Assembly (NCBI GenBank): GCA_947488295.1
Contig: CANKYU010000001.1
Coordinates: 124,001-188,000 of the forward strand
DNA: 64,000 nt
Reading direction: 5' to 3'
Origin: an uncultured Anderseniella sp.
GTDB taxonomy: Bacteria > Pseudomonadota > Alphaproteobacteria > Rhizobiales > Aestuariivirgaceae
Shown: in pieces, positions 8,470 through 17,358 of the stretch
Layout of the letters: every line of letters starts with the position of its first letter
Position numbering within the stretch: the stretch's first letter is position 1
Made by a program: the position numbers and the translations under genes
The notes under the pieces: model-generated
Seen by the model: only the letters and a program-made list of their open reading frames with translations
The model's database searches: none
What the model was told of the DNA's origin: nothing

Positions 8470-8816
8470 CGGTAATCTCCCTGAAATCTCTAGAGCAATA
8501 CGGGGTCAACTGAACCCAAAAAATCGCTCCAGCACCTTGAAAGCGATCAGTTTCATGATTTTTGATTGTTGCAATCAAAAGTCATACTGATCCAGCCCCG
8601 GCCAAGCTACTCTATCAGCCGTATGTTAGTCGAGACCGTCCTGCGACAGGCTGTGTTGTCGAAACGGCATATCAGGTTTCCACAATGTGAAGGATTATGC
8701 CGGTTTGAGACGATTGCCAGCGCTGTCCCGGCTGACTAGGGTCATCGTCCAACAGCAATAATCATTGTGCGGCATATAAAATGCCGGTTCCAGGTTCGTA
8801 TCCTCAAGGAGTTTTC
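8470..8816. other. Divergent intergenic region (347 bp) without a gene
   Basis: This gap separates the molybdenum hydroxylase genes (minus) from the beta-oxidation genes (plus). No convincing reading frame was seen. It contains the long imperfect stem-loop listed at 8545-8592 and an AAGGAG ribosome site at 8806-8811 for the downstream gene. Promoters for both directions should lie here, but I could not assign -35/-10 boxes confidently. Confidence 0.6.
8545..8592. repeat. Intergenic palindromic stem-loop
   Basis: GATCAGT (8545-8551) plus ATGATTTTTGATTG (8555-8568) face CAATCAAAAGTCAT (8572-8585) plus ACTGATC (8586-8592). The arms match at 20 of 21 positions with one 3-base bulge and a TTG loop. 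It has no trailing T-run and sits in a divergent gap, so it is not a simple terminator. Its form resembles dispersed intergenic palindromes common in alphaproteobacterial genomes; this window holds only one copy, so repetitiveness is an inference. Confidence 0.55.
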
Positions 8817-10940
8817 ATGTCTTCACCCATTTCCTACTCGCATGACGGCGCCATTGCCGTGATTACGGTGGACAACCCGCCGGTCAATGCACTTTCGCAA
8901 CCGGTCCGCGAAGGATTGAGCAAGGCAATCACGCGGTTTGAAGGTGATGGCAAGGCGAAGGCTGCGGTGATTGTCGGGGCCGGGCGCACGTTCTTTGCCG
9001 GAGCGGATATAAAGGAATTCGGCAAACCCCTGGTCGCACCGGGACTGCCCGGCGTGGTCAACGAGATCGAAGCGTGTTCAAAACCGGTGATCGCAGCGCT
9101 GCACGGCACGGCGCTCGGCGGCGGGTTCGAAGTGGCGCTCGGGTGTCATTACCGGGTGGCTGTTGCATCAGCCAAGGTAGGCCTGCCGGAAGTCGGCCTG
9201 GGTATTTTGCCTGGTGCCGGCGGCACTCAGCGCACGCCGAGGCTGGCGGGCGTCGAAGCTGCTGCGGGCCTGATCACCTCAGGCCGGCATATAGGTGCGC
9301 AGGAAGCCCTGGACCTGGGGCTGATAGACGAAGTGTCCAATGAAACCGATCCAACCGCCGCCGGAGTTGCGTTTGCCGGACTGATCATCGGCAATGACAT
9401 GGGGCCGCGGCCGACCCGTGACCTGAACGACAAGCTCGATGAAGCGCGCAAGCAGGACGGCCTGTTTGACGGGCTCAGGGCAGCGGCGGCAAAAAAGGCA
9501 CGCGGCCAGCTCTCCCCGCTGGTGTGCATAGATGCCATCGAGGCCGCGGTGACGGCCAAGGATTTTGATGCCGGTCTCGCCGAAGAACGCAGGCTTTTCG
9601 ATACGCTGATGGCGTCAGACCAGCGTGAGGCCCTGATCCATGCATTCTTTGGAGAACGGGCCGTTGGCAAGGTGCCGGAACTAGAAACCGGCAAACCGCG
9701 TGAGGTTGCCAGGGTCGGCGTGATAGGTGGCGGTACCATGGGGTCCGGCATCAGCATTGCGCTGCTGACCGCAGGTTACCACGTGACCATGGTTGAACGT
9801 GATGATGATGCCATTGCTGCCGGCAAGGCCAGGGTTGAGAAGACCCTGGAAGGCGGTGTTGCAAGGGGCAAGATTTCCAGCGAACAGCGCGACCGGATGC
9901 TGGCTGACCAGTTTCACGGCACCACCAGCATGAATGCCCTGGCGCAGGTCGACCTGGTGATCGAGGCGGTGTTTGAAAGCATGGATGTCAAGAAGGACGT
10001 GTTTGGCCAACTGGACAAGATCTGCAAGCCCGGTTGCGTGCTGGCGTCCAACACGTCGTATCTGGACGTCAACGAAATCGCGGCGATGACCGAACGGCCG
10101 CAGGACGTGATCGGCATGCATTTCTTCTCGCCGGCCAATATCATGCGGTTGCTGGAAATCGTAGTGGCGGAAAAATCAGACCCAGATGTGGTGGCAACCG
10201 CGTTTGCGGTAGCCAAAAAGGCCAAAAAGGTGGGTATCCGGTCCGGCGTGTGTGACGGTTTCATCGGCAACCGGGTGATGGGCAAGTATCTGCGCGTGGC
10301 CCAGATGCTGGTCGAAGACGGTGCAACGCCCTACGAGGTCGATGAAGCCGTTGTCGGTTTCGGGTATCCCATGGGACCGTTTTCCATGTCGGATCTTGCC
10401 GGCATGGACATTGGCTGGGCGACGCGCAAGCGCAAGGCGGCAACCCGTGATCCCAATGAACGATATGCGTCCGACTGGATGGACCGGATCTGCGAGCAGG
10501 GCCACTATGGCCAGAAGACCGGGCGGGGGACCTATACCTATCCGGAAGGCGCGAGAAAGGGTGAACACGAGCCGGAAACACTTAAAATCATCGAGGAAGT
10601 GCGCCGCGAAAAGGGCATCAATGCCCGCAACTTTACCGCTGACGAAATCATGGAACGCTATATGGCGGCGATGATCAACGAGGGCGCCAAGGTTCTTGAA
10701 GAAGGCATTGCGCTGCGCCCGGTGGATATCGACATGGTGCAATTGTTCGGTTACGGCCACCCGCGCTGGCGCGGCGGGCCGATGAAATATGCCGACATGC
10801 AGGGGCTCGACAAGATTCTGGCATCGATCCGCAAGTTTGAAACCGAAGATGCCTGGTTCTGGAAACCGGCGCAATTGCTGGTTGACCTTGTCGAAAAGGG
10901 CGAGACCTTCGACAGCCTGAACAAGAAGGACATTTCGTGA
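8817..10940 (+). CDS. Bifunctional enoyl-CoA hydratase / 3-hydroxyacyl-CoA dehydrogenase (FadB/FadJ-like)
   Basis: Fatty-acid beta-oxidation enzyme of 707 residues. The N-terminal crotonase domain (about 1-190) keeps both catalytic glutamates, in [11 protein letters not shown] and [16 protein letters not shown]. The central NAD-binding domain begins at [16 protein letters not shown] (about residue 300) and has the dehydrogenase His motif [11 protein letters not shown]. The C-terminal 3-hydroxyacyl-CoA dehydrogenase domain ends near [12 protein letters not shown]. The ATG at 8817 was preferred to one at 8781 because AAGGAG lies 5 bases before it and the protein then begins at the family-typical position. 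Its stop overlaps the thiolase start, so the two steps are translationally coupled. Confidence 0.93.
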   Translation: MSSPISYSHDGAIAVITVDNPPVNALSQPVREGLSKAITRFEGDGKAKAAVIVGAGRTFFAGADIKEFGKPLVAPGLPGVVNEIEACSKPVIAALHGTALGGGFEVALGCHYRVAVASAKVGLPEVGLGILPGAGGTQRTPRLAGVEAAAGLITSGRHIGAQEALDLGLIDEVSNETDPTAAGVAFAGLIIGNDMGPRPTRDLNDKLDEARKQDGLFDGLRAAAAKKARGQLSPLVCIDAIEAAVTAKDFDAGLAEERRLFDTLMASDQREALIHAFFGERAVGKVPELETGKPREVARVGVIGGGTMGSGISIALLTAGYHVTMVERDDDAIAAGKARVEKTLEGGVARGKISSEQRDRMLADQFHGTTSMNALAQVDLVIEAVFESMDVKKDVFGQLDKICKPGCVLASNTSYLDVNEIAAMTERPQDVIGMHFFSPANIMRLLEIVVAEKSDPDVVATAFAVAKKAKKVGIRSGVCDGFIGNRVMGKYLRVAQMLVEDGATPYEVDEAVVGFGYPMGPFSMSDLAGMDIGWATRKRKAATRDPNERYASDWMDRICEQGHYGQKTGRGTYTYPEGARKGEHEPETLKIIEEVRREKGINARNFTADEIMERYMAAMINEGAKVLEEGIALRPVDIDMVQLFGYGHPRWRGGPMKYADMQGLDKILASIRKFETEDAWFWKPAQLLVDLVEKGETFDSLNKKDIS

Positions 10941-12121
10941 TGCGTGAAGCCGTTATTGTTTCCACTGCCCGCACGGCCATCGGCAAGGCGTTTCGCGGTT
11001 CGTTCAACATGACCCATGGCGCCACCATGGGCGGGGCGGCAGCCGCTGCTGCCATTGCACGCTCCGGCGTCGATCCGGACATGATCGAGGACTGCATCAT
11101 GGGCTGCGGATTTCCCGAAGGTGCCACGGGATCCAATATTGCCCGTCAGATCGCGATACGGTCAGGCCTGCCGGTGACAGCGTGCGGCATGACCATCAAC
11201 CGGTTCTGTTCATCCGGGCTGCAGGCGCTGGCCCTGGCCGCGCACCGGATCACCGAAGAAGCGACGCCGGCGGTTCTGGCAGGCGGGCTGGAATCCATTT
11301 CGCTGGTCCAGGATGCTGCGTCGCAGGGTGCAGCGCGTGAAGCCTGGCTCAAAGAAAACAAGCCTGAAATCTACATGGCGATGATTGACACCGCCGATAT
11401 CGTGGCGGACCGCTACGGCGTGTCGCGCGAAGCGCAGGATGAGTATGCCCTGGCCAGCCAGCAACGCACGGCAGACGCACAGGCAGCAGGCAAATTTGCC
11501 GATGAGATCATCCCGGTAACAACCACAATGGGCATGAAGAACAAGGAAACCGGCGAGGTTACTACGCATGAAGTGACCATTGAGGCGGACGAGTGCAACC
11601 GGCCGTCAACGACGCTTGAGGGCCTGGCCGGCCTGCAACCGGTGCGCGGCGAGGGCAAGTACATTACCGCCGGCAATGCCTCGCAACTTTCCGACGGGGC
11701 GGCCTGCCTGGTGGTGATGGAAGCCAAGGAAGCCGAGCGCAAGGGCCTGGAACCGCTGGGCGCGTTCAGGGGCTTCACAGTGGCCGGCTGTGAGCCTGAT
11801 GAAATGGGCATCGGGCCAGTGTTTGCGGTGCCCCGCCTGCTGGAGCGCACGGGTCACAAGATGGACGATATCGACCTGTGGGAGCTGAATGAGGCATTTG
11901 CATCGCAGGTCCTGTACAGTCGGGATACGCTGGGTATTCCCAACGACATCCTGAACGTCAATGGCGGGTCCATTGCCATCGGGCATCCGTACGGCATGAC
12001 CGGCGCGCGCCAGGTCGGCCATGTCCTGCTGGAGGGCAAGCGGCGCGGCGCGAAAAAAGCTGTCGTGACCATGTGCATCGGTGGTGGCCAGGGAGCTGCC
12101 GGGCTGATCGAGATATTCTGA
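10940..12121 (+). CDS. Acetyl-CoA acyltransferase / thiolase
   Basis: Thiolase of 393 residues catalysing the last step of beta-oxidation (cleavage of 3-ketoacyl-CoA with CoA) or the reverse condensation. The nucleophilic cysteine is in [14 protein letters not shown] (about residue 89), the second pair is His in [16 protein letters not shown] and Cys in [12 protein letters not shown], and the NEAFA motif is present. The ATG at 10940 shares a base with the upstream stop (TGATG) and sits 9 bases after AAGAAGGA; a GTG at 10937 is also possible. Pairing with the hydratase/dehydrogenase favours a degradative FadA-type role over polyhydroxybutyrate synthesis. Confidence 0.93.
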   Translation: MREAVIVSTARTAIGKAFRGSFNMTHGATMGGAAAAAAIARSGVDPDMIEDCIMGCGFPEGATGSNIARQIAIRSGLPVTACGMTINRFCSSGLQALALAAHRITEEATPAVLAGGLESISLVQDAASQGAAREAWLKENKPEIYMAMIDTADIVADRYGVSREAQDEYALASQQRTADAQAAGKFADEIIPVTTTMGMKNKETGEVTTHEVTIEADECNRPSTTLEGLAGLQPVRGEGKYITAGNASQLSDGAACLVVMEAKEAERKGLEPLGAFRGFTVAGCEPDEMGIGPVFAVPRLLERTGHKMDDIDLWELNEAFASQVLYSRDTLGIPNDILNVNGGSIAIGHPYGMTGARQVGHVLLEGKRRGAKKAVVTMCIGGGQGAAGLIEIF

Positions 12122-12292
12122 AGCTGGATGGCCAAGAGCTGCTGCCCGATTTTGACAGCGGTGCAAGCGTGCAATTCTTGTCCGGATGGGCGAATGCAGC
12201 CCCGGACCGTCCGTACAAAAAGTTAAAATGTGGTCAAAAAGTGTTCTTTTACGCTTTAACCGTCAGCCGAAATCATGGTAGCTAACAAGTGG

Positions 12293-12334
12293 ATATCTTA
12301 CATCACGGTTTGAAAGTTACGTTATGTAAGATAT
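12293..12334. promoter_or_regulatory. Dyad overlapping a possible promoter of the outer-membrane protein gene
   Basis: ATATCTTACAT (12293-12303) and ATGTAAGATAT (12324-12334) are perfect 11-base inverted copies, 20 bases apart. Between and over them lie TTGAAA (12310-12315) and TATGTA (12332-12337), a plausible -35/-10 pair with 16-base spacing, about 30 bases before the gene start. Two half-sites flanking a -35 box would suit a dimeric regulator. There is no T-run, so it is not a terminator. The upstream part of the gap (12122-12290) shows nothing else clear. Confidence 0.4.
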
Positions 12335-12367
12335 GTAGTGCGGGCATTTTTGGCAGGGGCTGCTGTA

Positions 12368-13369
12368 ATGAAAACTCTCTATTCTCCGGCTATCGGCTGT
12401 ATGGCTGTGGCGTGTGTTGCCATGACCGGCAGTGCGAACGCGACCGACATGGATTATGAAAGAGCCATGGAACTTGCGGTTTCAGGCGTGGTGGAATCCT
12501 GGAACGGGTATTCGTTCGTCAGCGACTTCACGCCTGCCAATGGTAACACGAATGTCCTGTCACACGATGACTACTTCGTGTCCGGTACCAGCGGTCGCCT
12601 GAGCCTGCCGCTTGGCGACAGTCTCTCGGTCCAGCAGGACGTGGAACTGGAAATGACTGGCAACGTCTATGAAGATCAGACCGGCAACAATTACATCTAT
12701 TCCTACCAGATGGGCACCCATCTGAGTTTCCGTGATCCGGGCATGGGCCTGATCGGCGCGTTCGGCGGTTGGGGCAGCGGTGCGACTGACGGCAATACCG
12801 GCGGCCTGGATGTCGCTGACAGTCTGGAATTCCGGTTCGTCGGTGGTGAAGCGCAGTTGTATCTGGACGAATTCACTTTCTATGTTCAGGCCGGTTACCT
12901 GGATGCTGAACGCACAAACACGCAAAACCAGGACGATACTTTCCGAGACGCGGTTTTTGTCAGGGGTGTCGGACGCTGGTTCATGAGCGAAGTGTCCCGG
13001 CTGGAACTGGAATTCTCATATGCCGATGGTGATGCAGATACCGAACCGGACAGTCACACGGTTGTGGAGTGGGGTGTTCGCTATGACACTGTGCTGGCCG
13101 GCTTGCCGATCATAGGTGACACGCCGGTCTTTGTGGGATATCGGGGTGCCAGATTTGAAAACGAAGACACACCCGGTAACCCCAATGGCGGGGGCGGTGA
13201 ACAAGGTCAGGGTCAAGGCTCGACCGAAGAATATTTCGATCATACCATTATGGTCGGCACAAGCTGGTCATTCGGCGGCGACACCATGAAACAGTTCGAC
13301 CGTGTCGGCGCGACGCTTGACCTGCCCAATTTCGGACGCTGGGTGGCAAGCGGCGAGAACCTCGACTGA
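12368..13369 (+). CDS. Predicted secreted / outer-membrane protein, unknown family
   Basis: The ATG at 12368 gives a clear signal peptide (MKTLYSPAIGCMAVACVAMTG, cleavage likely after SANA); the open frame extends 10 codons further upstream, but that start would bury the signal. The mature protein (about 305 residues) alternates polar and aromatic residues in beta-strand-like segments (HLSFRDPGMGLIGAFGGWG; LEFRFVGGEAQLYLDEFTFYVQAGYLDAE; RLELEFSYADGDAD), as in outer-membrane barrels. It contains a Gly-rich loop (NPNGGGGEQGQGQGS) near residue 275. No named family was recognised. It stands alone, with a dyad-containing promoter region before it and a strong terminator after it. Confidence 0.7.
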   Translation: MKTLYSPAIGCMAVACVAMTGSANATDMDYERAMELAVSGVVESWNGYSFVSDFTPANGNTNVLSHDDYFVSGTSGRLSLPLGDSLSVQQDVELEMTGNVYEDQTGNNYIYSYQMGTHLSFRDPGMGLIGAFGGWGSGATDGNTGGLDVADSLEFRFVGGEAQLYLDEFTFYVQAGYLDAERTNTQNQDDTFRDAVFVRGVGRWFMSEVSRLELEFSYADGDADTEPDSHTVVEWGVRYDTVLAGLPIIGDTPVFVGYRGARFENEDTPGNPNGGGGEQGQGQGSTEEYFDHTIMVGTSWSFGGDTMKQFDRVGATLDLPNFGRWVASGENLD

Positions 13370-13398
13370 ACCTGATCCTGCACATGCTGGAAATCGAA

Positions 13399-13426
13399 AA
13401 GGCCTTCCGGAACGGAGGGCCTTTTT
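13399..13426 (+). terminator. Rho-independent terminator after the outer-membrane protein gene
   Basis: The stem arms AAGGCCTTCCG (13399-13409) and CGGAGGGCCTT (13413-13423) pair at 10 of 11 positions around a GAA loop, and the U-run continues to 13426. It lies 30 bases after the stop of the plus-strand gene and just before the end of the convergent acyl-CoA ligase gene. On the minus strand the stem is followed by TTCGATTT, so it may also act weakly in that direction. Confidence 0.8.
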
Positions 13427-13448
13427 GCGTCAGGGCCCGGAGTGGAAG

Positions 13449-14966
13449 TCACCGATCGCTGCTGGCGGCCAGTTCATCTGCAAACACCTTGGCCAGTCGG
13501 GCCTTGAGTATCTTGCCGGACGGTGCGGCGGGCAGTTGATCTGAGACAATCCAGCGGGTCGGATGCTTGTAAGCCGCAAGCTGGTCTTTCAGGTGGGATT
13601 TCAACTGATCGGGAGCCAGTCCGCTGTTGGCCAGCGGCTGGATGAAGGCCACTATGTCTTCATTGCCATTGGTGCTGTGTCCGATGACGGCGGCCTGTAC
13701 CACGTGCGGATGCCGATTCAGCGCAGCTTCCACTTCCAGCGGATAGACATTGAAACCGGAGCGGATGATCAGTTCCTTGGCGCGACCGGTGATGTGCAGG
13801 TTTCCGTGCTCATCCAGGTAGCCCAGATCACCGGTGCGCAACCAGCCGTCGGTGTCCAGAACCTCATCGGTTGCGGCCTGGTTGCGATAGTAACCTGCCA
13901 TGATGTTCGGGCCGCGAATGACGATTTCACCAATTCCATGCTCATCAGGCTGGTCAATGTGGATCTCCTGGTCTGTCAGCATCCTGCCAACCGAAGTATC
14001 GGCCCGGGTGGCGCCGGGGCGGGTTGCGGCAATGCCGGCGGTCCCCTCGGTCATGCCGTAGCCGTTGAACAGCGGCAGTCCGAAGAACGCTTCTACCTTC
14101 TGTTTCCAGGCAAGGTCCAGCGGTGCGCCGCCGGACGATATGTATCTGAGGCGTTCTGCCTTGAGGTGCTGCAAGCCGCATTGGCTGGCATGAGCCATCA
14201 GCAGCGCATGCATCTGGGGCACGGCGGGAAACACAGACACACGCGACTTCAGGGCGGCAAATGTAACGCCTGCATCAAAGCGCGGCATAAGTTCAAGGCG
14301 GGCCCCCGCCGCCAGCCCGGCCATGAAGGCAGATGACAACCCGAACACGTGGGTCAGGGGCAGTACCGCATAGATGTGGTCTTCTGAGGTGATCTCGCGA
14401 TGCGATGCAGATATCCGCCCGCCATAGATCAGGTTGGCGTGGGTCAGCATGACACCCTTGGGATCACCGGTGGTGCCGGTTGTATAGAGAAGCGTTGCAA
14501 CCTGGCTTGCGTCCTGGCTGACCGGTTCCGCCACGGTTTCCGGTTGAACGGACAGCATGGCCGGTTCCGGGCCGGTGTTTATGTCGTGGGCACCGGCAGC
14601 CTGCGCGTGAGCGAGCGCTGCGTCAGACACGGTGTGGGTGTACATGGTGGCGGCCGGTTGTGCATGATCGCGGATGCGGCTGATTTCCTGTGCGGACAGC
14701 CGTGCATTGACCGGTATCGACCAGGCGTCAAGCAGGCTTGCGGCAATCAGTCCGGCAGCGGCTGCAAACGAGTTTTCAGCTACCAGCATCATCCGGTGGC
14801 CGGGCCTGACTCCTGCCTTTTGCAGGTCTGTGGCGAGGTCACGCGAGGCGCGCAGCCAGTCGGCAAACGTGATGTCGCCAGTTTGTGCCGTGGTCAGAGC
14901 AACTGCGTCAGGCGCATGGGCAGCCTGTTGTTCAAGCAGGTGGTGTATCCGTGAAATCGATGTCAT
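13449..14966 (-). CDS. Acyl-CoA ligase / AMP-dependent synthetase (class I adenylate-forming)
   Basis: Enzyme of 505 residues activating a carboxylic acid as acyl-AMP and then acyl-CoA. The ATP-binding loop LLYTTGTTGDPKGVML (about residue 160), the motif GYGMTEGTAG, the hinge region GWLRTGDLGYLDEHGNLHI plus GRAKELIIRSGFNVYP, and the catalytic lysine in PSGKILKARL are all present. The ATG at 14966 matches the usual family start; the frame stays open 46 codons upstream, but those codons lie in the inverted-repeat element at 14978-15245. Only 11 bases separate start and element, so the promoter is either in the element or beyond it. The acid substrate is unknown; a medium or aromatic acid is possible. 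Confidence 0.88.
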   Translation of the reverse strand: MTSISRIHHLLEQQAAHAPDAVALTTAQTGDITFADWLRASRDLATDLQKAGVRPGHRMMLVAENSFAAAAGLIAASLLDAWSIPVNARLSAQEISRIRDHAQPAATMYTHTVSDAALAHAQAAGAHDINTGPEPAMLSVQPETVAEPVSQDASQVATLLYTTGTTGDPKGVMLTHANLIYGGRISASHREITSEDHIYAVLPLTHVFGLSSAFMAGLAAGARLELMPRFDAGVTFAALKSRVSVFPAVPQMHALLMAHASQCGLQHLKAERLRYISSGGAPLDLAWKQKVEAFFGLPLFNGYGMTEGTAGIAATRPGATRADTSVGRMLTDQEIHIDQPDEHGIGEIVIRGPNIMAGYYRNQAATDEVLDTDGWLRTGDLGYLDEHGNLHITGRAKELIIRSGFNVYPLEVEAALNRHPHVVQAAVIGHSTNGNEDIVAFIQPLANSGLAPDQLKSHLKDQLAAYKHPTRWIVSDQLPAAPSGKILKARLAKVFADELAASSDR

Positions 14967-15332
14967 CTTGCAGCTTAGGACCTGTTGACAAACATGGACA
15001 TGGATTTGATTTTGCATAAATCGTTCAATAACAAGATTTTGTTCGCAGCACAGGGTGGTCCCCTTTGCAAGGACAAAGCCGCTTTTGGTGGACGATTTAT
15101 GCAAAACCCGTTAGGGCGGGCCCTATTTGGGCGCTTTTTACGGGAAATTCGGCTTGAAGGCAGCAAGCCTACGGCACCGAATTTCCCGTAAAAATCACTC
15201 AAAATTTGGCCCGTCAAATCCATGTCCATGTTTGTCAACAGGTCCTGGGTCAGGACTGGTTAATGGGTCTGTGTACAGACTAGACGGCCAGGCGGCCTGC
15301 CGCCAGCCGGTAAATCCAAGGAGTTTCAGGTT
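14967..15332. other. Divergent intergenic region (366 bp) mostly occupied by an inverted-repeat element
   Basis: Between the acyl-CoA ligase (minus) and the HisC-like gene (plus). The first 280 bases are the 268-bp element described separately. The remainder (15246-15332) contains two short hairpin-forming dyads, GTCTGT/ACAGAC at 15267-15280 and a GC-rich one near 15289-15302, and the ribosome site AAGGAG (about 15318-15323). Short frames crossing the element read through its repeats and are not believed to be genes. Confidence 0.6.
14978..15245. mobile_element. 268-bp MITE-like element with perfect 32-bp terminal inverted repeats
   Basis: The ends 14978-15009 and 15214-15245 are perfect 32-base inverted copies beginning GGACCTGTTGACAAACATGG. 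Inside are two further perfect inverted pairs: 15010-15024 with 15092-15106 (15 bases, TTTTGCATAAATCGT) and 15135-15152 with 15177-15194 (18 bases, TTTTTACGGGAAATTCGG), the latter enclosing a small GGCTTG/CAAGCC hairpin. There is no transposase frame. Size, ends and lack of coding fit a non-autonomous miniature transposable element. No obvious target-site duplication was seen (flanks ..GCTTA and TGGGT..), so age or mechanism is unclear. It begins 11 bases upstream of the acyl-CoA ligase start codon. Confidence 0.75.
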
Positions 15333-16439
15333 ATGATGCGCCCATCCCTTTCACCTCTCGTAGCCGAATTGCCCTCAACCGTCCCGTTTGTCGGGCCGGA
15401 AGCGCAGGAACGGGCTCGAGGGGAAGGTTTCAAGGCACGTATCGGCGCCAATGAAAGTGTGTTCGGGCCCTCTGACCTGGTGGTCCAGGCCATGCAGGCA
15501 GAGGCAGTTGAAGCATGGAAATACTGCGATCCGGAGTGCCACGACCTTAAACAGGCACTTGCTGCCTGGCACGGCGTATCTCCGGACAACATCCTGGTCG
15601 GCGAAGGCATCGACGGCCTGTTCGGTGTCACGGCAAGGCTGTTCGTCGAGCCCGGTGACAAGGTTGCAACTTCTGCAGGCGCCTACCCCACGTTCAACTA
15701 TCAGGTGGCGGGCACCGGCGGGGTCATCGTTACCACCCCTTACGTCGAGGATCGTGAAGATCCGGCGTCGCTGCTGGCGCTGGCAAAGCGTGAAAACGCA
15801 AAGATGATCTACCTGGCAAATCCGGACAATCCCATGGGCACATGGTGGCGGGGTGCTGAAATTGACGCGATGATCAAGGATCTCCCTGAAGATGTCGTAC
15901 TGTGTCTGGATGAAGCCTATGGCGAATTTGCCCCTGCCGGCACGATGCCGGATCTGGATGTGCACAACCCGCAGGTGCTGCGGTTCCGCACGTTCTCCAA
16001 GGCCTATGGCATGGCCGGTTGCCGGATCGGCTATATCATCGGTGAAGCGGAGATCATCAAGGCGTTTGACAAGATCCGCAATCATTTCGGGGTCAACCGG
16101 ATCGCCCAGGCCGGTGCACTGGCGGCACTGGCTGACAATGACTGGCTCGAGGCGGTTGTCATGCGGGTGCACAGCGCCCGTGACCGGATCAGCCGGATTG
16201 CCCATGACAACGGACTGGAGACGGTAGCTTCTGCAACCAACTTTGTAGCCATCGACTGCGGTCGGGACGGGGCCTTTGCCAAGGCGGTTATGGAGGGGCT
16301 GCTGGCCCAGGGCGTGTTTGTGCGCATGCCCGGGGTGGAACCGCTCAACCGGTGCATTCGAGTGTCGGCGGGCCGGGAAGATGACCTGGGCTATTTTGAA
16401 GCGTCCTTGCCTGTTGCCCTTGCCGATGCCGGAAAATGA
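15333..16439 (+). CDS. Pyridoxal-phosphate aminotransferase, histidinol-phosphate aminotransferase-like
   Basis: Class I/II fold aminotransferase of 368 residues. The PLP lysine is in RTFSKAYGMAGCRIGY (about residue 220), preceded by the Asp/Tyr motif VVLCLDEAYGEF and the Asn motif YLANPDNPMG; the N-terminal KARIGANESVFGPS matches the HisC-like substrate-arm region. The start follows AAGGAG by 9 bases (a second ATG is at 15336). It overlaps the downstream EamA transporter by 4 bases (ATGA). Outside a his operon, such genes often act on other amino acids; the partner exporter suggests an amino-acid-related role, but this is inference. Confidence 0.87.
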   Translation: MMRPSLSPLVAELPSTVPFVGPEAQERARGEGFKARIGANESVFGPSDLVVQAMQAEAVEAWKYCDPECHDLKQALAAWHGVSPDNILVGEGIDGLFGVTARLFVEPGDKVATSAGAYPTFNYQVAGTGGVIVTTPYVEDREDPASLLALAKRENAKMIYLANPDNPMGTWWRGAEIDAMIKDLPEDVVLCLDEAYGEFAPAGTMPDLDVHNPQVLRFRTFSKAYGMAGCRIGYIIGEAEIIKAFDKIRNHFGVNRIAQAGALAALADNDWLEAVVMRVHSARDRISRIAHDNGLETVASATNFVAIDCGRDGAFAKAVMEGLLAQGVFVRMPGVEPLNRCIRVSAGREDDLGYFEASLPVALADAGK

Positions 16440-17353
16440 CATCCGCACCGGATGATCCCGGTACTGGCAGTTTTGCCATAGCGGTGGCGCTGCTGGTAGC
16501 GGGGCTGGCCACGGCCAGTCTGTCCGGTGCGTTTCTGAAACTGATGTCGGCAGAGCTGAATGTCGCCGTGATGACATTTGGCCGCTATGCCGGGTATCTG
16601 GTCGTATTGCTGCCGATTGCCCTGTGGCGTTATGGGCGCCAGGTGGTGTTGCCGCCTGCAGCACCAACGCAGTTTGTTCGGGCTACCCTGATCCTTTGCG
16701 CCACCCTGAGTTTTGTGCTTTCCGTGCGCTACCTGCCTTTGGCCAGTGCTGTGGCCATACTCTACATCTACCCGTTTCTGGTGGCATTGCTGTCGCCGTG
16801 GCTGCTCGCGGAGCGGGCCAGCCGGGCAATCTGGTTTGGGGTGGTTTCCGGTTTCATCGGCATCCTGATTGTCATGCGGCCCGATCTCGGTGTGGTCAAT
16901 GTCGGCACGATTGCCGCGATTGCCACCGGCGGGTTCTATGCGTTTCACATCATCGTCACCCGCAAGCTGGCCAATGCGGCGCCGGCCCTGGTGTCCAACA
17001 CCTACATGGCTCTGGTGGCAATTGCGCTGATATCGCCTTTTGCCTGGGCGTGGTGGCAGCCGGTTTCTCTCAACCAGTGGGCGGTATTGTTCGTGATGGG
17101 GTCAATCAATGCGGTGTCACACCTGTTGATCATTGGGGCGTTTGCCCGCGCATCTGCCCCTGCGCTGGCGCCGTTTTCCTATACCGAAATTGTCGCGGCG
17201 GTCGGCTGGGGGCTGCTGTTTTTTGCCGACATACCGGACGTGATCACCTTCATCGGCATTGCAGTGATCATCGCGTCGGGCGTCATGGTATCGCAAAGCG
17301 GTAGTCTTGGCCGCCTGATCGCCAGGCGGCGCGGTGCAAGTGCCGGCGGCTAA
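16436..17353 (+). CDS. EamA/DMT-superfamily transporter
   Basis: Inner-membrane protein of 305 residues with about ten hydrophobic helices in two EamA-type halves (for example FGRYAGYLVVLLPIALW and LPLASAVAILYIYPFLVALL; then GGFYAFHIIVTRKLANAAP and APALAPFSYTEIVAAVGWGLL). The family exports or imports small metabolites such as amino acids. Its ATG overlaps the stop of the HisC-like aminotransferase, so the two are coupled and probably share a substrate pathway. The tail is basic (ARRRGASAGG). It is convergent with the crotonase gene, with only 5 bases between stops. Confidence 0.88.
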   Translation: MTSAPDDPGTGSFAIAVALLVAGLATASLSGAFLKLMSAELNVAVMTFGRYAGYLVVLLPIALWRYGRQVVLPPAAPTQFVRATLILCATLSFVLSVRYLPLASAVAILYIYPFLVALLSPWLLAERASRAIWFGVVSGFIGILIVMRPDLGVVNVGTIAAIATGGFYAFHIIVTRKLANAAPALVSNTYMALVAIALISPFAWAWWQPVSLNQWAVLFVMGSINAVSHLLIIGAFARASAPALAPFSYTEIVAAVGWGLLFFADIPDVITFIGIAVIIASGVMVSQSGSLGRLIARRRGASAGG

Positions 17354-17358
17354 CCTTC

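Noticed and set aside
14967..15104. 46-codon N-terminal extension of the acyl-CoA ligase
   Set aside because: Most of these codons are inside the inverted-repeat element, the encoded residues do not resemble the family, and ATG 14966 fits the usual start.
15375..16667. 430-residue antisense frame opposite the HisC-like and EamA genes
   Set aside because: The sense strand has complete PLP and transporter motifs and coupled starts; the antisense product is rich in His, Arg and Cys without a recognisable domain.
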